Below, piece after piece: positions 17,304 to 24,763 of a stretch of DNA of 64,000 bases (the first letter of the stretch is position 1; each line of letters opens with the position of its first letter). The position numbers and the translations under genes are program-made. Origin of the DNA: JAZNQN01 sp045590195 (GTDB lineage Bacteria > Bacillota > Clostridia > UMGS1883 > UMGS1540); NCBI GenBank assembly GCA_045590195.1, contig JAZNQN010000021.1:1-64000 (forward strand). The letters run 5' to 3'. The notes under the pieces are model-generated. The model searched no databases and was not told the origin of the DNA. It worked only from the letters and a program-made list of their open reading frames with translations.

Positions 17304-18320
17304 TTGAACAAACAAATAGTTTTTTCTAAAAAAGATACTGCCGAGCTTTGGGATATTGAATACAAAAAGCCTGGCATAAACCAGGCAAGTGTTGAAACAC
17401 ATTTCAGTGCAATAAGTTCAGGAACAGAAAAGGCAAATATTACAGGCAACCCTAATATTTCTTCTGTGCCGAACGCACCAGTTGTTTTTCCAAGATATTT
17501 AGGATACAGCAGTGCAGGTGTTGTAAAAGAAGTTGGAGAAAATGTTACTCATATTGCCCCCGGCGACAGAGTAATTGTTTTTCAAGGTCAACACAAAAAA
17601 TATAACACATTGTCAGCTGACAATGTTGTTAAAATTCCTTATGATGATATTCCTCTCGAAGAAGCGGCACTTATTTTTATTACAACATTCCCCCTTGCGG
17701 CAATTCGTAAAACAAGACTTGAAATTTCGGAAAGTGCTCTTGTTATGGGACTGGGAATTTTAGGTCAGTTTGCAATTAAGTTTTTAAAAGCCGCCGGTGC
17801 AGCTCCCATTATTGCCGCCGACCTTTTGGAAGAACGCAGACAATCGGCTCTCTCTCTTGGTGCAGATTACGCCTTTGACCCTGCCGATCCCGATTTTGCC
17901 GAAAAAGTTAAAAATGTAAGCGGGGGCGGAGTTAATGTTTGTATCGAAGTTACAGGCGTTGGCGCAGGACTTGACAGCACACTTGACTGTATGGCACGCT
18001 TTGGAAGAGTTGCACTGCTGGGCTGTACAAGAGATAAAAACTTTACCATAGATTACTACAAAAAAATCCATTGGCCGGGTATTACACTTATTGGCGCTCA
18101 CACTCAGGCGCGTCCCGATCAGGAATCGCACCAGGGTTACTATACTCATCGCGATGATATTTTAGCTACACTTAAGCTTTTGAATATGAAAAGAATTACT
18201 CTTTCTGATATGATAAAAGAAATTCACTCACCAAAAGAATGCGGCGAAGTTTACGAGAGGCTTATAAACGAGAAAAACTTCCCATGTGCAGTTTTGTTTG
18301 ACTGGAGGGATATAAAATGA
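17304..18320 (+). CDS. Zinc-type medium-chain alcohol/polyol dehydrogenase
   Basis: NAD(P)-dependent MDR-family oxidoreductase of 338 residues. The nucleotide-binding motif is VMGLGILGQFAIKFLKAAGA, and the GroES-like N-terminal half contains GYSSAGVVKEVGENV. The usual GHE catalytic-zinc motif of classical alcohol dehydrogenases is replaced by SSGTEKANITG, a pattern seen in dehydrogenases found next to Gfo/Idh/MocA genes. I prefer TTG 17304, six bases after GAGGTG, over ATG 17298, which abuts it. It overlaps the next gene by four bases (ATGA), so the two are translationally coupled and probably oxidise one sugar derivative in sequence. Confidence 0.87.
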   Translation: MNKQIVFSKKDTAELWDIEYKKPGINQASVETHFSAISSGTEKANITGNPNISSVPNAPVVFPRYLGYSSAGVVKEVGENVTHIAPGDRVIVFQGQHKKYNTLSADNVVKIPYDDIPLEEAALIFITTFPLAAIRKTRLEISESALVMGLGILGQFAIKFLKAAGAAPIIAADLLEERRQSALSLGADYAFDPADPDFAEKVKNVSGGGVNVCIEVTGVGAGLDSTLDCMARFGRVALLGCTRDKNFTIDYYKKIHWPGITLIGAHTQARPDQESHQGYYTHRDDILATLKLLNMKRITLSDMIKEIHSPKECGEVYERLINEKNFPCAVLFDWRDIK

Positions 18321-19321
18321 GAAAAATAAAAATTGCAATTATAGGAGCTAACGAAAACAGCCACGCCTCCCCCATAACCGACACACTTAGAAATTTAACC
18401 GATGTTTTTGAAGTTGTGGGTTACGCTTTACCCGAAAACGAAGAAGAAAAATTTCCGGACATTATTGAAAGAAGCTATTTGGGGTTAAAAAAACTTACTT
18501 TAAACGAAATTTTAGAAGATAAAGAAATAGAAGCTGTTGCCGTTGAAACAGAGGAAATATATCTTACAAAATACACTACTCTTTGTGCAAAATATGGCAA
18601 GCACATACATATGGAAAAGCCGGGCGGCACTTCGCTTTCGGAATTTGAAGAAATGATTTCGGAAGTTAAGAAAAGCGGAAAGGTTTTTCACACCGGATAT
18701 ATGTACCGCTACAACCCCGTAATTTCTGATGTTTTAAAAAGAGCAAAGGCAGGTGAGTTTGGCGAGATTATAAGCATAGAAGCGCAAATGAACTGTCCGC
18801 ACAAAAAAGAAATTCGCCAGTGGCTCGAAGTTTTCCCCGGTGGAATGATGTTTTTTCTCGGCTGTCACCTTATTGATTTTATATATAACATACAAGGCGA
18901 GCCTGAAAATATTATTCCACTAAACAGAAGCACAGGACACGAAGGTGTTACAGCCGACGATTTTGGAATGGTGGTACTTGAATACAAACGAGGTGTTTCT
19001 TTTGCCAAAACAACTTCTGCCGAAAAGGGTGGTTTTTGGAGAAGGCAAATTGTAATTTGCGGTACAGAGAAAACCATTGAAATAAAACCCCTTGAAATGT
19101 ATGCCGAAGGCGAAGGCGTTGCACCGCTTACTACATCTGCAAAGGAATATTCCACAAACGATTGGGGCGATGAAGGCAAGCGCTATAAAAGCGAAGCTTT
19201 TGACAGATATGCACCCATGATGCTTGGCTTTGCCGAAATGGTTCGCGACGAAAAGGTAAACCCCTATACCCCGGATTATGAACTTAAGCTTTATAAACTA
19301 ATAACAAAGTGTTGTAAATAA
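18317..19321 (+). CDS. Gfo/Idh/MocA-family oxidoreductase
   Basis: A 334-residue NAD(P)-dependent sugar oxidoreductase. The N-terminal Rossmann segment KIAIIGANENSHASPI is followed by the family signature HMEKPGGTS near residue 99, whose lysine is the usual catalytic residue. A C-terminal beta-sheet substrate domain follows (GYMYRYNP, FFLGCHLIDFIY with the conserved histidine). It is coupled to the upstream dehydrogenase by a four-base overlap and ends in a bidirectional terminator. The substrate is unknown. Neighbouring glycosidase and regulator genes point to a sugar or glycan fragment. Confidence 0.9.
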   Translation: MRKIKIAIIGANENSHASPITDTLRNLTDVFEVVGYALPENEEEKFPDIIERSYLGLKKLTLNEILEDKEIEAVAVETEEIYLTKYTTLCAKYGKHIHMEKPGGTSLSEFEEMISEVKKSGKVFHTGYMYRYNPVISDVLKRAKAGEFGEIISIEAQMNCPHKKEIRQWLEVFPGGMMFFLGCHLIDFIYNIQGEPENIIPLNRSTGHEGVTADDFGMVVLEYKRGVSFAKTTSAEKGGFWRRQIVICGTEKTIEIKPLEMYAEGEGVAPLTTSAKEYSTNDWGDEGKRYKSEAFDRYAPMMLGFAEMVRDEKVNPYTPDYELKLYKLITKCCK

Positions 19322-19350
19322 GAGCCTTACATTGTTATACAAAATAAAAA

Positions 19351-19376
19351 AACCGCAGATTTAAAAATCTGCGGTT
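19351..19376. terminator. Bidirectional terminator between convergent operons
   Basis: AACCGCAGATTT pairs with AAATCTGCGGTT. T-rich sequence follows on both strands, so it can end both the Gfo/Idh/MocA operon (plus) and the decarboxylase operon (minus). Confidence 0.9.
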
Positions 19377-19382
19377 TAATTA

Positions 19383-20789
19383 TTAGGATAAATCTTCTAC
19401 ATAAAGAGTTCTTACTGCATCGTCGCCTTTCGAGAGGGCATCGCTATCTCTTTTTTCAAAGAATTTAAGTGCAACCTGTGGAAAAAGTGCGTAGCTGAGA
19501 ACGTCTTCAGGTTTCTGATAGTGGCCTTTTTCTTTAAGCTCTTTTTCATAGCCTTCAAGTTCAGGCTGAAGTAAATCGGCAGGGCGGCAAGTAATTAAAG
19601 GCTCGTCGCCAATTGCTTTTTTTCTTACTTCTTCGTTAACAGGTGCAGGAAGCTGACCGTATTCGCCACGAAGAACGCCTTTTGATTCTTTTGGAATCAT
19701 TTTGTATCTCTCGCCTGAGAGAACGTTCATAACAGCCTGAGTACCAACAATCTGGCTTGTAGGTGTTACAAGTGGAAGATAACCAAAGTCTTTACGAACT
19801 CTTGGAATTTCTGCAAGTACATCGTAATATTTATCTTCGGCACCTGCCTGCTGAAGCTGTGAAATAAGGTTTGAAAGCATTCCGCCCGGAACCTGATAAA
19901 GTAGTGTATTTGTATCAACTTTCAAAACTTTAGGATTAAGTGTTCCCTCTGCCTGAAGTTTTTCAGCAACGCCTCTGAAATGTTTTGCAATTTCAGAAAG
20001 TTTTGTAAGGTCGATACCTGTATCTCTGCCTGTATCTTTAAGTGTTGCAACAAGTGCTTCTGTTGAAGGCTGTGCAGTACCGTTAGCAAGCGGAGAAAGC
20101 GCACAGTCGACAATATCAACATCGGCCTGAATAGCCATAAGGTTTACCATATCGCCTGTACCTGTTGTGTTGTGGGTATGAAGGTGAATTGGTATCTGGA
20201 TATCGCGTTTTAATGCTTTAACAAGTTCGTAAGCATCGAAAGGCAGTAAAAGGTTTGCCATATCTTTAATACAAATTGAATCGGCACCCATACTTTCAAG
20301 CTTTTTAGCAAGCTTTACAAAGTATTCAATGTTGTGAACAGGGCTTGTTGTATAAGAAAGCGCCGCTTCACACCAGCCTTTGTATTTCTTTGTATATTTA
20401 ATAGCTGCTTCAAGGTTTCTTACGTCATTTAAAGCATCAAATATACGAATAACGTCGATACCATTTTCAATCGATTTTTTAACAAATTCCTCAACAACAT
20501 CGTCTGCATAGTGTTTATAGCCGAGGATATTCTGACCACGGAAAAGCATCTGCAGTTTTGTGTTAGGCATATGTTTTTTGAATGTTCTGAGTCTTTCCCA
20601 TGGGTCTTCATCGAGAAAACGCATACAAGCATCGAAGGTTGCGCCACCCCAGCACTCAAGTGACCAGTAGCCAACTTCATCGAGCATCTCAAGAGCGGGA
20701 ATCATATCTTCGATACGCATACGTGTTGCCGCCTGACTCTGGTGAGCATCACGCAAAATTGTATCTGTAATATATAATTTTTTAGCCAT
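19383..20789 (-). CDS. oadA: Oxaloacetate decarboxylase alpha subunit (carboxyltransferase domain only)
   Basis: Transfers the carboxyl group of oxaloacetate (or a related acid) to biotin on the carrier subunit. At 468 residues it holds the HMGL-like TIM barrel (LRDAHQSQAATRM near the start, metal-binding LHTHNTTGTGD near 205-215, SPLANGTAQPSTEALV) and the conserved C-terminal carboxylase domain. Unlike many OadA proteins it carries no biotinyl domain of its own, because that is a separate 125-residue protein two genes upstream. The gene is the last of a four-gene operon in the order gamma, carrier, beta, alpha. Confidence 0.95.
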   Translation of the reverse strand: MAKKLYITDTILRDAHQSQAATRMRIEDMIPALEMLDEVGYWSLECWGGATFDACMRFLDEDPWERLRTFKKHMPNTKLQMLFRGQNILGYKHYADDVVEEFVKKSIENGIDVIRIFDALNDVRNLEAAIKYTKKYKGWCEAALSYTTSPVHNIEYFVKLAKKLESMGADSICIKDMANLLLPFDAYELVKALKRDIQIPIHLHTHNTTGTGDMVNLMAIQADVDIVDCALSPLANGTAQPSTEALVATLKDTGRDTGIDLTKLSEIAKHFRGVAEKLQAEGTLNPKVLKVDTNTLLYQVPGGMLSNLISQLQQAGAEDKYYDVLAEIPRVRKDFGYLPLVTPTSQIVGTQAVMNVLSGERYKMIPKESKGVLRGEYGQLPAPVNEEVRKKAIGDEPLITCRPADLLQPELEGYEKELKEKGHYQKPEDVLSYALFPQVALKFFEKRDSDALSKGDDAVRTLYVEDLS

Positions 20790-20809
20790 ATTTTTCTCCC
20801 TTCTTTAAA

Positions 20810-22006
20810 TTACATAAACAAGGTTAAGAACGCACCTGCAGCAATTGCAGAGCCTATAACACCCGCAACGTTGGGGCCCATAGCGTGCATAAGAAGGAAG
20901 TTTGAAGGGTCTTCTTTCTGGCCGACTACCTGGGACACACGTGCCGCCATTGGAACTGCCGAAACGCCGGCTGAGCCAATAAGTGGGTTTATCTTGTTCT
21001 TTCTTGTGAAAAGGTTCATAATTTTTGCAAGAATTACGCCGCCTGCTGTACCGCCTGCAAAAGCAACAACGCCCATTACAACGATTTTAATTGTTCCCCA
21101 TGTAAGGAACACATCAGCAGTTGCAGTTGCGCCAACAGAAATGCCGAGGAATATTGTAACAATATTCATAAGCTCGTTCTGAACTGTTTTTGAAAGGCGC
21201 TCAACAACGCCACATTCGCGCATGAGGTTACCAAGCATAAGGCAACCAACAAGTGGGGCAGCCGATGGAAGCAGAAGTGCAACAAAAATTGTTACAACGA
21301 TTGGGAAAATAATTTTCTCTGTTCTGCTTACTGAGCGAAGCTGTTTCATTTTTATCTGGCGTTCTTTTTTAGTTGTTAAAAGCTTCATAATAGGTGGCTG
21401 AATTACAGGAACCAGCGCCATATATGAATATGCCGCAACAGCAATAGGACCGAGAAGTTCCGGTTTAAGCTTACTTGTTACGAAAATAGCTGTAGGACCA
21501 TCAGCACCGCCGATAATACCGATTGATGCCGCTCCGTTATAGTCAAATCCGAGAGCCATAGCACCAAAGAATGCAACAAACACACCAAGCTGAGCTGCGG
21601 CGCCTAAAAGAAGGCTCTTAGGGTTAGCAATTAGTGGGCCAAAGTCTGTCATAGCGCCAACGCCGATGAATATAAGGCATGGGTAAATACCAAGTTTTAC
21701 GCCAAGGTACAAAACATCGATAAGGCCAACTGCTTCGGTTGTGCCATCTGGAAGCGGCACGCCGTTTGCAAACATTTCCCAGTGAACATGTCCGCCCTCG
21801 AAAAGAGCTGTGTGATACATACCTGCACCGGGCAAATTAGTTAAAAGCATACCAAAAGCTATTGGAAGGAGCAAAAGAGGCTCGAACTGTTTAACAATAG
21901 CAAGGTACAAAAGCACACAGGAAACAGCAAGCATTATAAGAACTTTCCAGTTTGCCGCTATCATAGCAAAGCCTGTTTGCCCTAAAAAATCTAAAATTAC
22001 GTCCAT
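20810..22006 (-). CDS. oadB: Sodium-translocating decarboxylase beta subunit
   Basis: Integral membrane pump that decarboxylates carboxybiotin and exports Na+. At 398 residues it has about ten hydrophobic segments, starting near residue 25. The family hallmark GIIGGADGPTAIFVTSKL, containing the Na+-site aspartate, lies near 165-185, and a second conserved half ends with SAVPMAARVSQ and MGPNVAGVIGSA. It lies between carrier and alpha genes with 20-25-base spacers. Confidence 0.96.
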   Translation of the reverse strand: MDVILDFLGQTGFAMIAANWKVLIMLAVSCVLLYLAIVKQFEPLLLLPIAFGMLLTNLPGAGMYHTALFEGGHVHWEMFANGVPLPDGTTEAVGLIDVLYLGVKLGIYPCLIFIGVGAMTDFGPLIANPKSLLLGAAAQLGVFVAFFGAMALGFDYNGAASIGIIGGADGPTAIFVTSKLKPELLGPIAVAAYSYMALVPVIQPPIMKLLTTKKERQIKMKQLRSVSRTEKIIFPIVVTIFVALLLPSAAPLVGCLMLGNLMRECGVVERLSKTVQNELMNIVTIFLGISVGATATADVFLTWGTIKIVVMGVVAFAGGTAGGVILAKIMNLFTRKNKINPLIGSAGVSAVPMAARVSQVVGQKEDPSNFLLMHAMGPNVAGVIGSAIAAGAFLTLFM

Positions 22007-22031
22007 TTGTATACTCTCCTTTTCTTAAGGA

Positions 22032-22409
22032 TTAAGCAATTGTGCAAAGTGCGCTGCCGCTTTCAACAGAAGAACCTTTTGAAACTGCAACAGATGTAAC
22101 TTTGCCATCAGCAGGAGCCATAATTTCGTTTTCCATTTTCATAGCTTCGAGTATCATAAGTACCTGACCTGCTTTAACAGTATCGCCTACTGCAACTTTA
22201 ACATCTAAAATTGTGCCAGGCATTGGAGCTGAAACTGCTGCGCCTGCGCCTGTTGCTGCAGGAGCCGGTGCTGCTGCGGGAGCAGGAGCTGCTGCAGGAG
22301 CTGCTGCAGGAGCTGCTGCTTTAGGAGCAGGAGCTTTGCCATCATCTTCCATAAGTTCAAGAGCGATTTCGTATTCTGTACCATTTACATTTACTTTATA
22401 TTTTTTCAT
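22032..22409 (-). CDS. Biotin carboxyl carrier subunit
   Basis: A 125-residue carrier whose C-terminal 75 residues form a biotinyl/lipoyl domain with LEAMKMENEI, where the lysine receives biotin. An Ala/Pro-rich flexible linker (about residues 28-55) lets the domain swing between OadA and OadB. It stands between the gamma and beta genes and supplies the biotin domain missing from OadA here. Confidence 0.95.
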   Translation of the reverse strand: MKKYKVNVNGTEYEIALELMEDDGKAPAPKAAAPAAAPAAAPAPAAAPAPAATGAGAAVSAPMPGTILDVKVAVGDTVKAGQVLMILEAMKMENEIMAPADGKVTSVAVSKGSSVESGSALCTIA

Positions 22410-22432
22410 AATAAATCTTTCCTTTCTGGTAA

Positions 22433-22828
22433 TTAAAGTTTTTTAATACTTAAAATTCTGATAGCGCTGACATCTTTGCCCATTTCTTCGGCAAGTGCCG
22501 CTGAAACTGCTGCAACAAATTCGCCTTTATTGGGAATTTCGAATTTTGCAGGAGCTTCCTGTTTTGAAGCTTTAACCTTCTTCTCTTTTGGAGCTTTGTC
22601 CTCTTTAATAAAGAGCTGACAAATAGCACCCATAATTTTGCAAATAATAATAATTGAAATAAGGCCGATAAATACAAGGCCAAAACCAAATCCAAAAACT
22701 GTAAGCGGAGTAATTTCTGCCACTGCTGTTTCAGCTACCTGCTGTGCTGTTTCCAAAGCTTCGGCAGTTTCTGTTACTGCTTCTGTTGTTGCCGGATTTG
22801 AAAAAATTGATAATAATTTTTCGAACAT
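22433..22828 (-). CDS. Oxaloacetate decarboxylase gamma-type subunit
   Basis: A 131-residue small subunit of the OadG type. It has an Ala/Glu-rich N-terminus, one strong transmembrane helix (about residues 45-68, LTVFGFGFGLVFIGLISIII), a Lys/Glu-rich cytoplasmic linker, and a C-terminal tail (about 95-131) with EFVAAVSAALAEE resembling the domain found in acyl-CoA decarboxylase delta/gamma subunits. It probably anchors the alpha and beta subunits. First gene of the decarboxylase set, 81 bases after the GGGtGRT gene, with a hairpin between. Confidence 0.85.
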   Translation of the reverse strand: MFEKLLSIFSNPATTEAVTETAEALETAQQVAETAVAEITPLTVFGFGFGLVFIGLISIIIICKIMGAICQLFIKEDKAPKEKKVKASKQEAPAKFEIPNKGEFVAAVSAALAEEMGKDVSAIRILSIKKL

Positions 22829-22870
22829 ACCTATTTCCTCCTTTCATATGTCAATAGATATCCGCTAAGA

Positions 22871-22897
22871 TGGCGTGCAAAGAAAATTTGCACGCCA
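22871..22897 (-). other. Strong hairpin upstream of the decarboxylase genes
   Basis: TGGCGTGCAAA and TTTGCACGCCA form an 11-bp stem with a five-base loop right after the GGGtGRT stop codon. There is no T-run, so a processing or stabilising element is more likely than a terminator. This leaves open that the six genes share one transcript. Confidence 0.6.
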
Positions 22898-22909
22898 CTT
22901 ATGTGCTTA

Positions 22910-23902
22910 TTATAACTGTGAAAGTGCAACTGCAACTGCAACAGTCATACCAACCATTGGGTTGTTACCTGCACCGATAAGGCCCATCATTTCAACGTGA
23001 GCAGGAACTGATGAAGAACCTGCAAACTGTGCATCAGAGTGCATTCTTCCCATAGTATCTGTCATACCATAAGAAGCAGGACCTGCAGCCATGTTATCAG
23101 GGTGAAGTGTTCTGCCTGTACCGCCACCGGATGCAACGGAGAAGTATTTTTTACCCTGTTCAATACATTCTTTTTTATATGTTCCTGCAACAGGATGCTG
23201 GAAACGAGTTGGGTTAGTTGAGTTACCTGTAATAGAAACGTCAACCTTTTCGTGATGCATAATAGCAACGCCTTCACGAACATCGTCACAGCCAAAGCAA
23301 CGAACAGCAGCTCTTTCGCCTTTTGAATAAGCTGTTTCAGAAACAATTTTAAGCTCGCCTGTGTAGTAATCAAATTCAGTTTCTACAAAAGTAAAGCCAT
23401 TTATACGTGAAATAATCTGAGCAGCATCTTTTCCAAGACCATTTAAGATTACCTGAAGTGGCTCTTTTCTAACTTTGTTAGCTGATTTTGCAATACCGAT
23501 TGCACCTTCAGCAGCTGCAAATGATTCGTGACCTGCCAAAAATGCAAAACATTTTGTATCTTCGCTTAAAAGCATAGCGCCAAGGTTACCGTGACCGATA
23601 CCAACTTTTCTGTCATCAGCAACAGAGCCGGGGATACAGAAAGCCTGAAGGCCTTCGCCCAGAATTTCAGCAGCTTCACTGGCGTTTTTGTAGCCTTTTT
23701 TAATTGCAATTGCAGCACCTACAATGTAAGCCCAGCAAGCATTTTCAAAGCAGATAGGCTGAATGCCTTTTACCATATTGTAAACGTCAAGCCCTTTGTC
23801 GTCACAAATTTTCTTTGCTTCTTCGATTGAAGCAATGCCGTATTTAGCGAGTACTGCATCAATCTGTTTTATTCTTCTTTCGTAGCTTTCAAACAATGCC
23901 AT
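22910..23902 (-). CDS. GGGtGRT family protein
   Basis: A 330-residue protein of the GGGtGRT family, named for the glycine-rich motif seen here as SGGGTGRTLHPDN near residue 260. The biochemical function is unknown to me. It is glycine-rich, has no signal peptide or membrane helix, and contains a few cysteines (around CFENACWAY and CFGCDD) that might bind a cluster. The gene directly follows a NifU-like iron-sulfur scaffold gene (14-base gap), a pairing that suggests a role in cluster assembly or delivery. Confidence 0.85.
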   Translation of the reverse strand: MALFESYERRIKQIDAVLAKYGIASIEEAKKICDDKGLDVYNMVKGIQPICFENACWAYIVGAAIAIKKGYKNASEAAEILGEGLQAFCIPGSVADDRKVGIGHGNLGAMLLSEDTKCFAFLAGHESFAAAEGAIGIAKSANKVRKEPLQVILNGLGKDAAQIISRINGFTFVETEFDYYTGELKIVSETAYSKGERAAVRCFGCDDVREGVAIMHHEKVDVSITGNSTNPTRFQHPVAGTYKKECIEQGKKYFSVASGGGTGRTLHPDNMAAGPASYGMTDTMGRMHSDAQFAGSSSVPAHVEMMGLIGAGNNPMVGMTVAVAVALSQL

Positions 23903-23916
23903 TATAAGTACCCTCC

Positions 23917-24621
23917 TTACTGCTGACGTGGATTGATAACGCGAGCTGCATCATCAAATCTGCCGTACTGGCCGGATGCTTTCTGCATAGCTTCGTTTGC
24001 ATCCATGCCTTTGCCTATCATTTCCATCATTTTACCAAGGTGAACAAATTTGTAACCGATAATGTGATCTTCATCATCAATTGCCATTTCTGTTATGTAA
24101 CCTTCAGCAAGTTCGAGGTAACGAGCACCTTTTTCTTTTGTTGAGAATACAGTACCAACCTGGCTGCGGAGACCTTTACCAAGATCTTCAAGACCGGCAC
24201 CGATTGGAAGACCGCCTTCTGAGAAAGCTGTTTGAGTTCTTCCGTAAACTATCTGAAGGAAGAGTTCTCTCATTGCTGTGTTAATAGCATCACAAACAAG
24301 GTCAGTATTAAGAGCTTCAAGCAAGGTTTTACCAACGAGGATTTCACCAGCCATAGCAGCCGAGTGAGTCATACCGGAGCAACCACATGTTTCAACGAGA
24401 GCTTCTTCGATAATACCTTCTTTAACATTGAGTGTTAATTTACATGTTCCCTGCTGGGGAGCACACCAGCCGATACCGTGTGTAAGACCGGAGATATCGC
24501 TGATCTGTTTTGCTTTTACCCATTTACCCTCTTCAGGAATGGGAGCATTTTCGTGACGTACGCCTTTTGCAACGCAAGTCATCTGTTCAACTTCGTGCGA
24601 GTAATTCATCTTATGCTTCAT
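23917..24621 (-). CDS. NifU-like iron-sulfur cluster scaffold protein
   Basis: A 234-residue protein of the IscU/NifU_N type. Conserved parts include the region GWCAPQQGTCKLTLNV, ETCGCSGMTHSAAMAG with paired cysteines that can hold a nascent cluster, and CDAINTAMRELF with a third cysteine. It is longer than typical IscU (about 130 residues), with an extra C-terminal domain rich in GKGMDANEAMQKA-type helices. ATG 24621 has AGAAAGG almost touching it. The in-frame ATG at 24609 is possible. The gene has a consensus promoter and a structured leader of about 95 bases. Confidence 0.85.
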   Translation of the reverse strand: MKHKMNYSHEVEQMTCVAKGVRHENAPIPEEGKWVKAKQISDISGLTHGIGWCAPQQGTCKLTLNVKEGIIEEALVETCGCSGMTHSAAMAGEILVGKTLLEALNTDLVCDAINTAMRELFLQIVYGRTQTAFSEGGLPIGAGLEDLGKGLRSQVGTVFSTKEKGARYLELAEGYITEMAIDDEDHIIGYKFVHLGKMMEMIGKGMDANEAMQKASGQYGRFDDAARVINPRQQ

Positions 24622-24639
24622 ACCTTTCTGCCCACAAAA

Positions 24640-24720
24640 TATTTAATTAGCAACGCCTCCGTGGGGGGATAACGCGCTTTCGGGGCGCCTTTCGGCACCC
24701 GTAAATCCAAAGATAATTAA
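24640..24720 (-). promoter_or_regulatory. Structured 5' leader of the NifU-like/GGGtGRT operon, unassigned riboswitch-like element
   Basis: The transcript should begin near 24714 and at once enters a G+C-rich folded region in otherwise AT-rich DNA. On the minus strand GGGTGCC-GAAA-GGCGCCC forms a tetraloop hairpin (about 24684-24701). It is flanked by GGAT/ACG and CGT/ATCC segments that can close a stem (about 24672-24709), and then by CCCCACGGAGGCGTTGC. TTAATTA and TAATTAA could close the outside, although part of this may lie before the start point. I cannot match it to a riboswitch class I remember. Confidence 0.5.
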
Positions 24721-24749
24721 ATTATATCATTTATGGAAAAATTTTTCAA
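24721..24749 (-). promoter_or_regulatory. Promoter of the NifU-like/GGGtGRT operon
   Basis: TTGAAA (24744-24749) and TATAAT (24721-24726), 17 bases apart on the minus strand. It lies immediately downstream of the recN stop codon region. Confidence 0.8.
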
Positions 24750-24763
24750 TAGTTTTTTTACAA

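Noticed and set aside
22213..22446. Plus-strand Ala/Gly-rich open frame opposite the biotin carrier gene
   Set aside because: Antisense of the Ala/Pro linker; no start signal.
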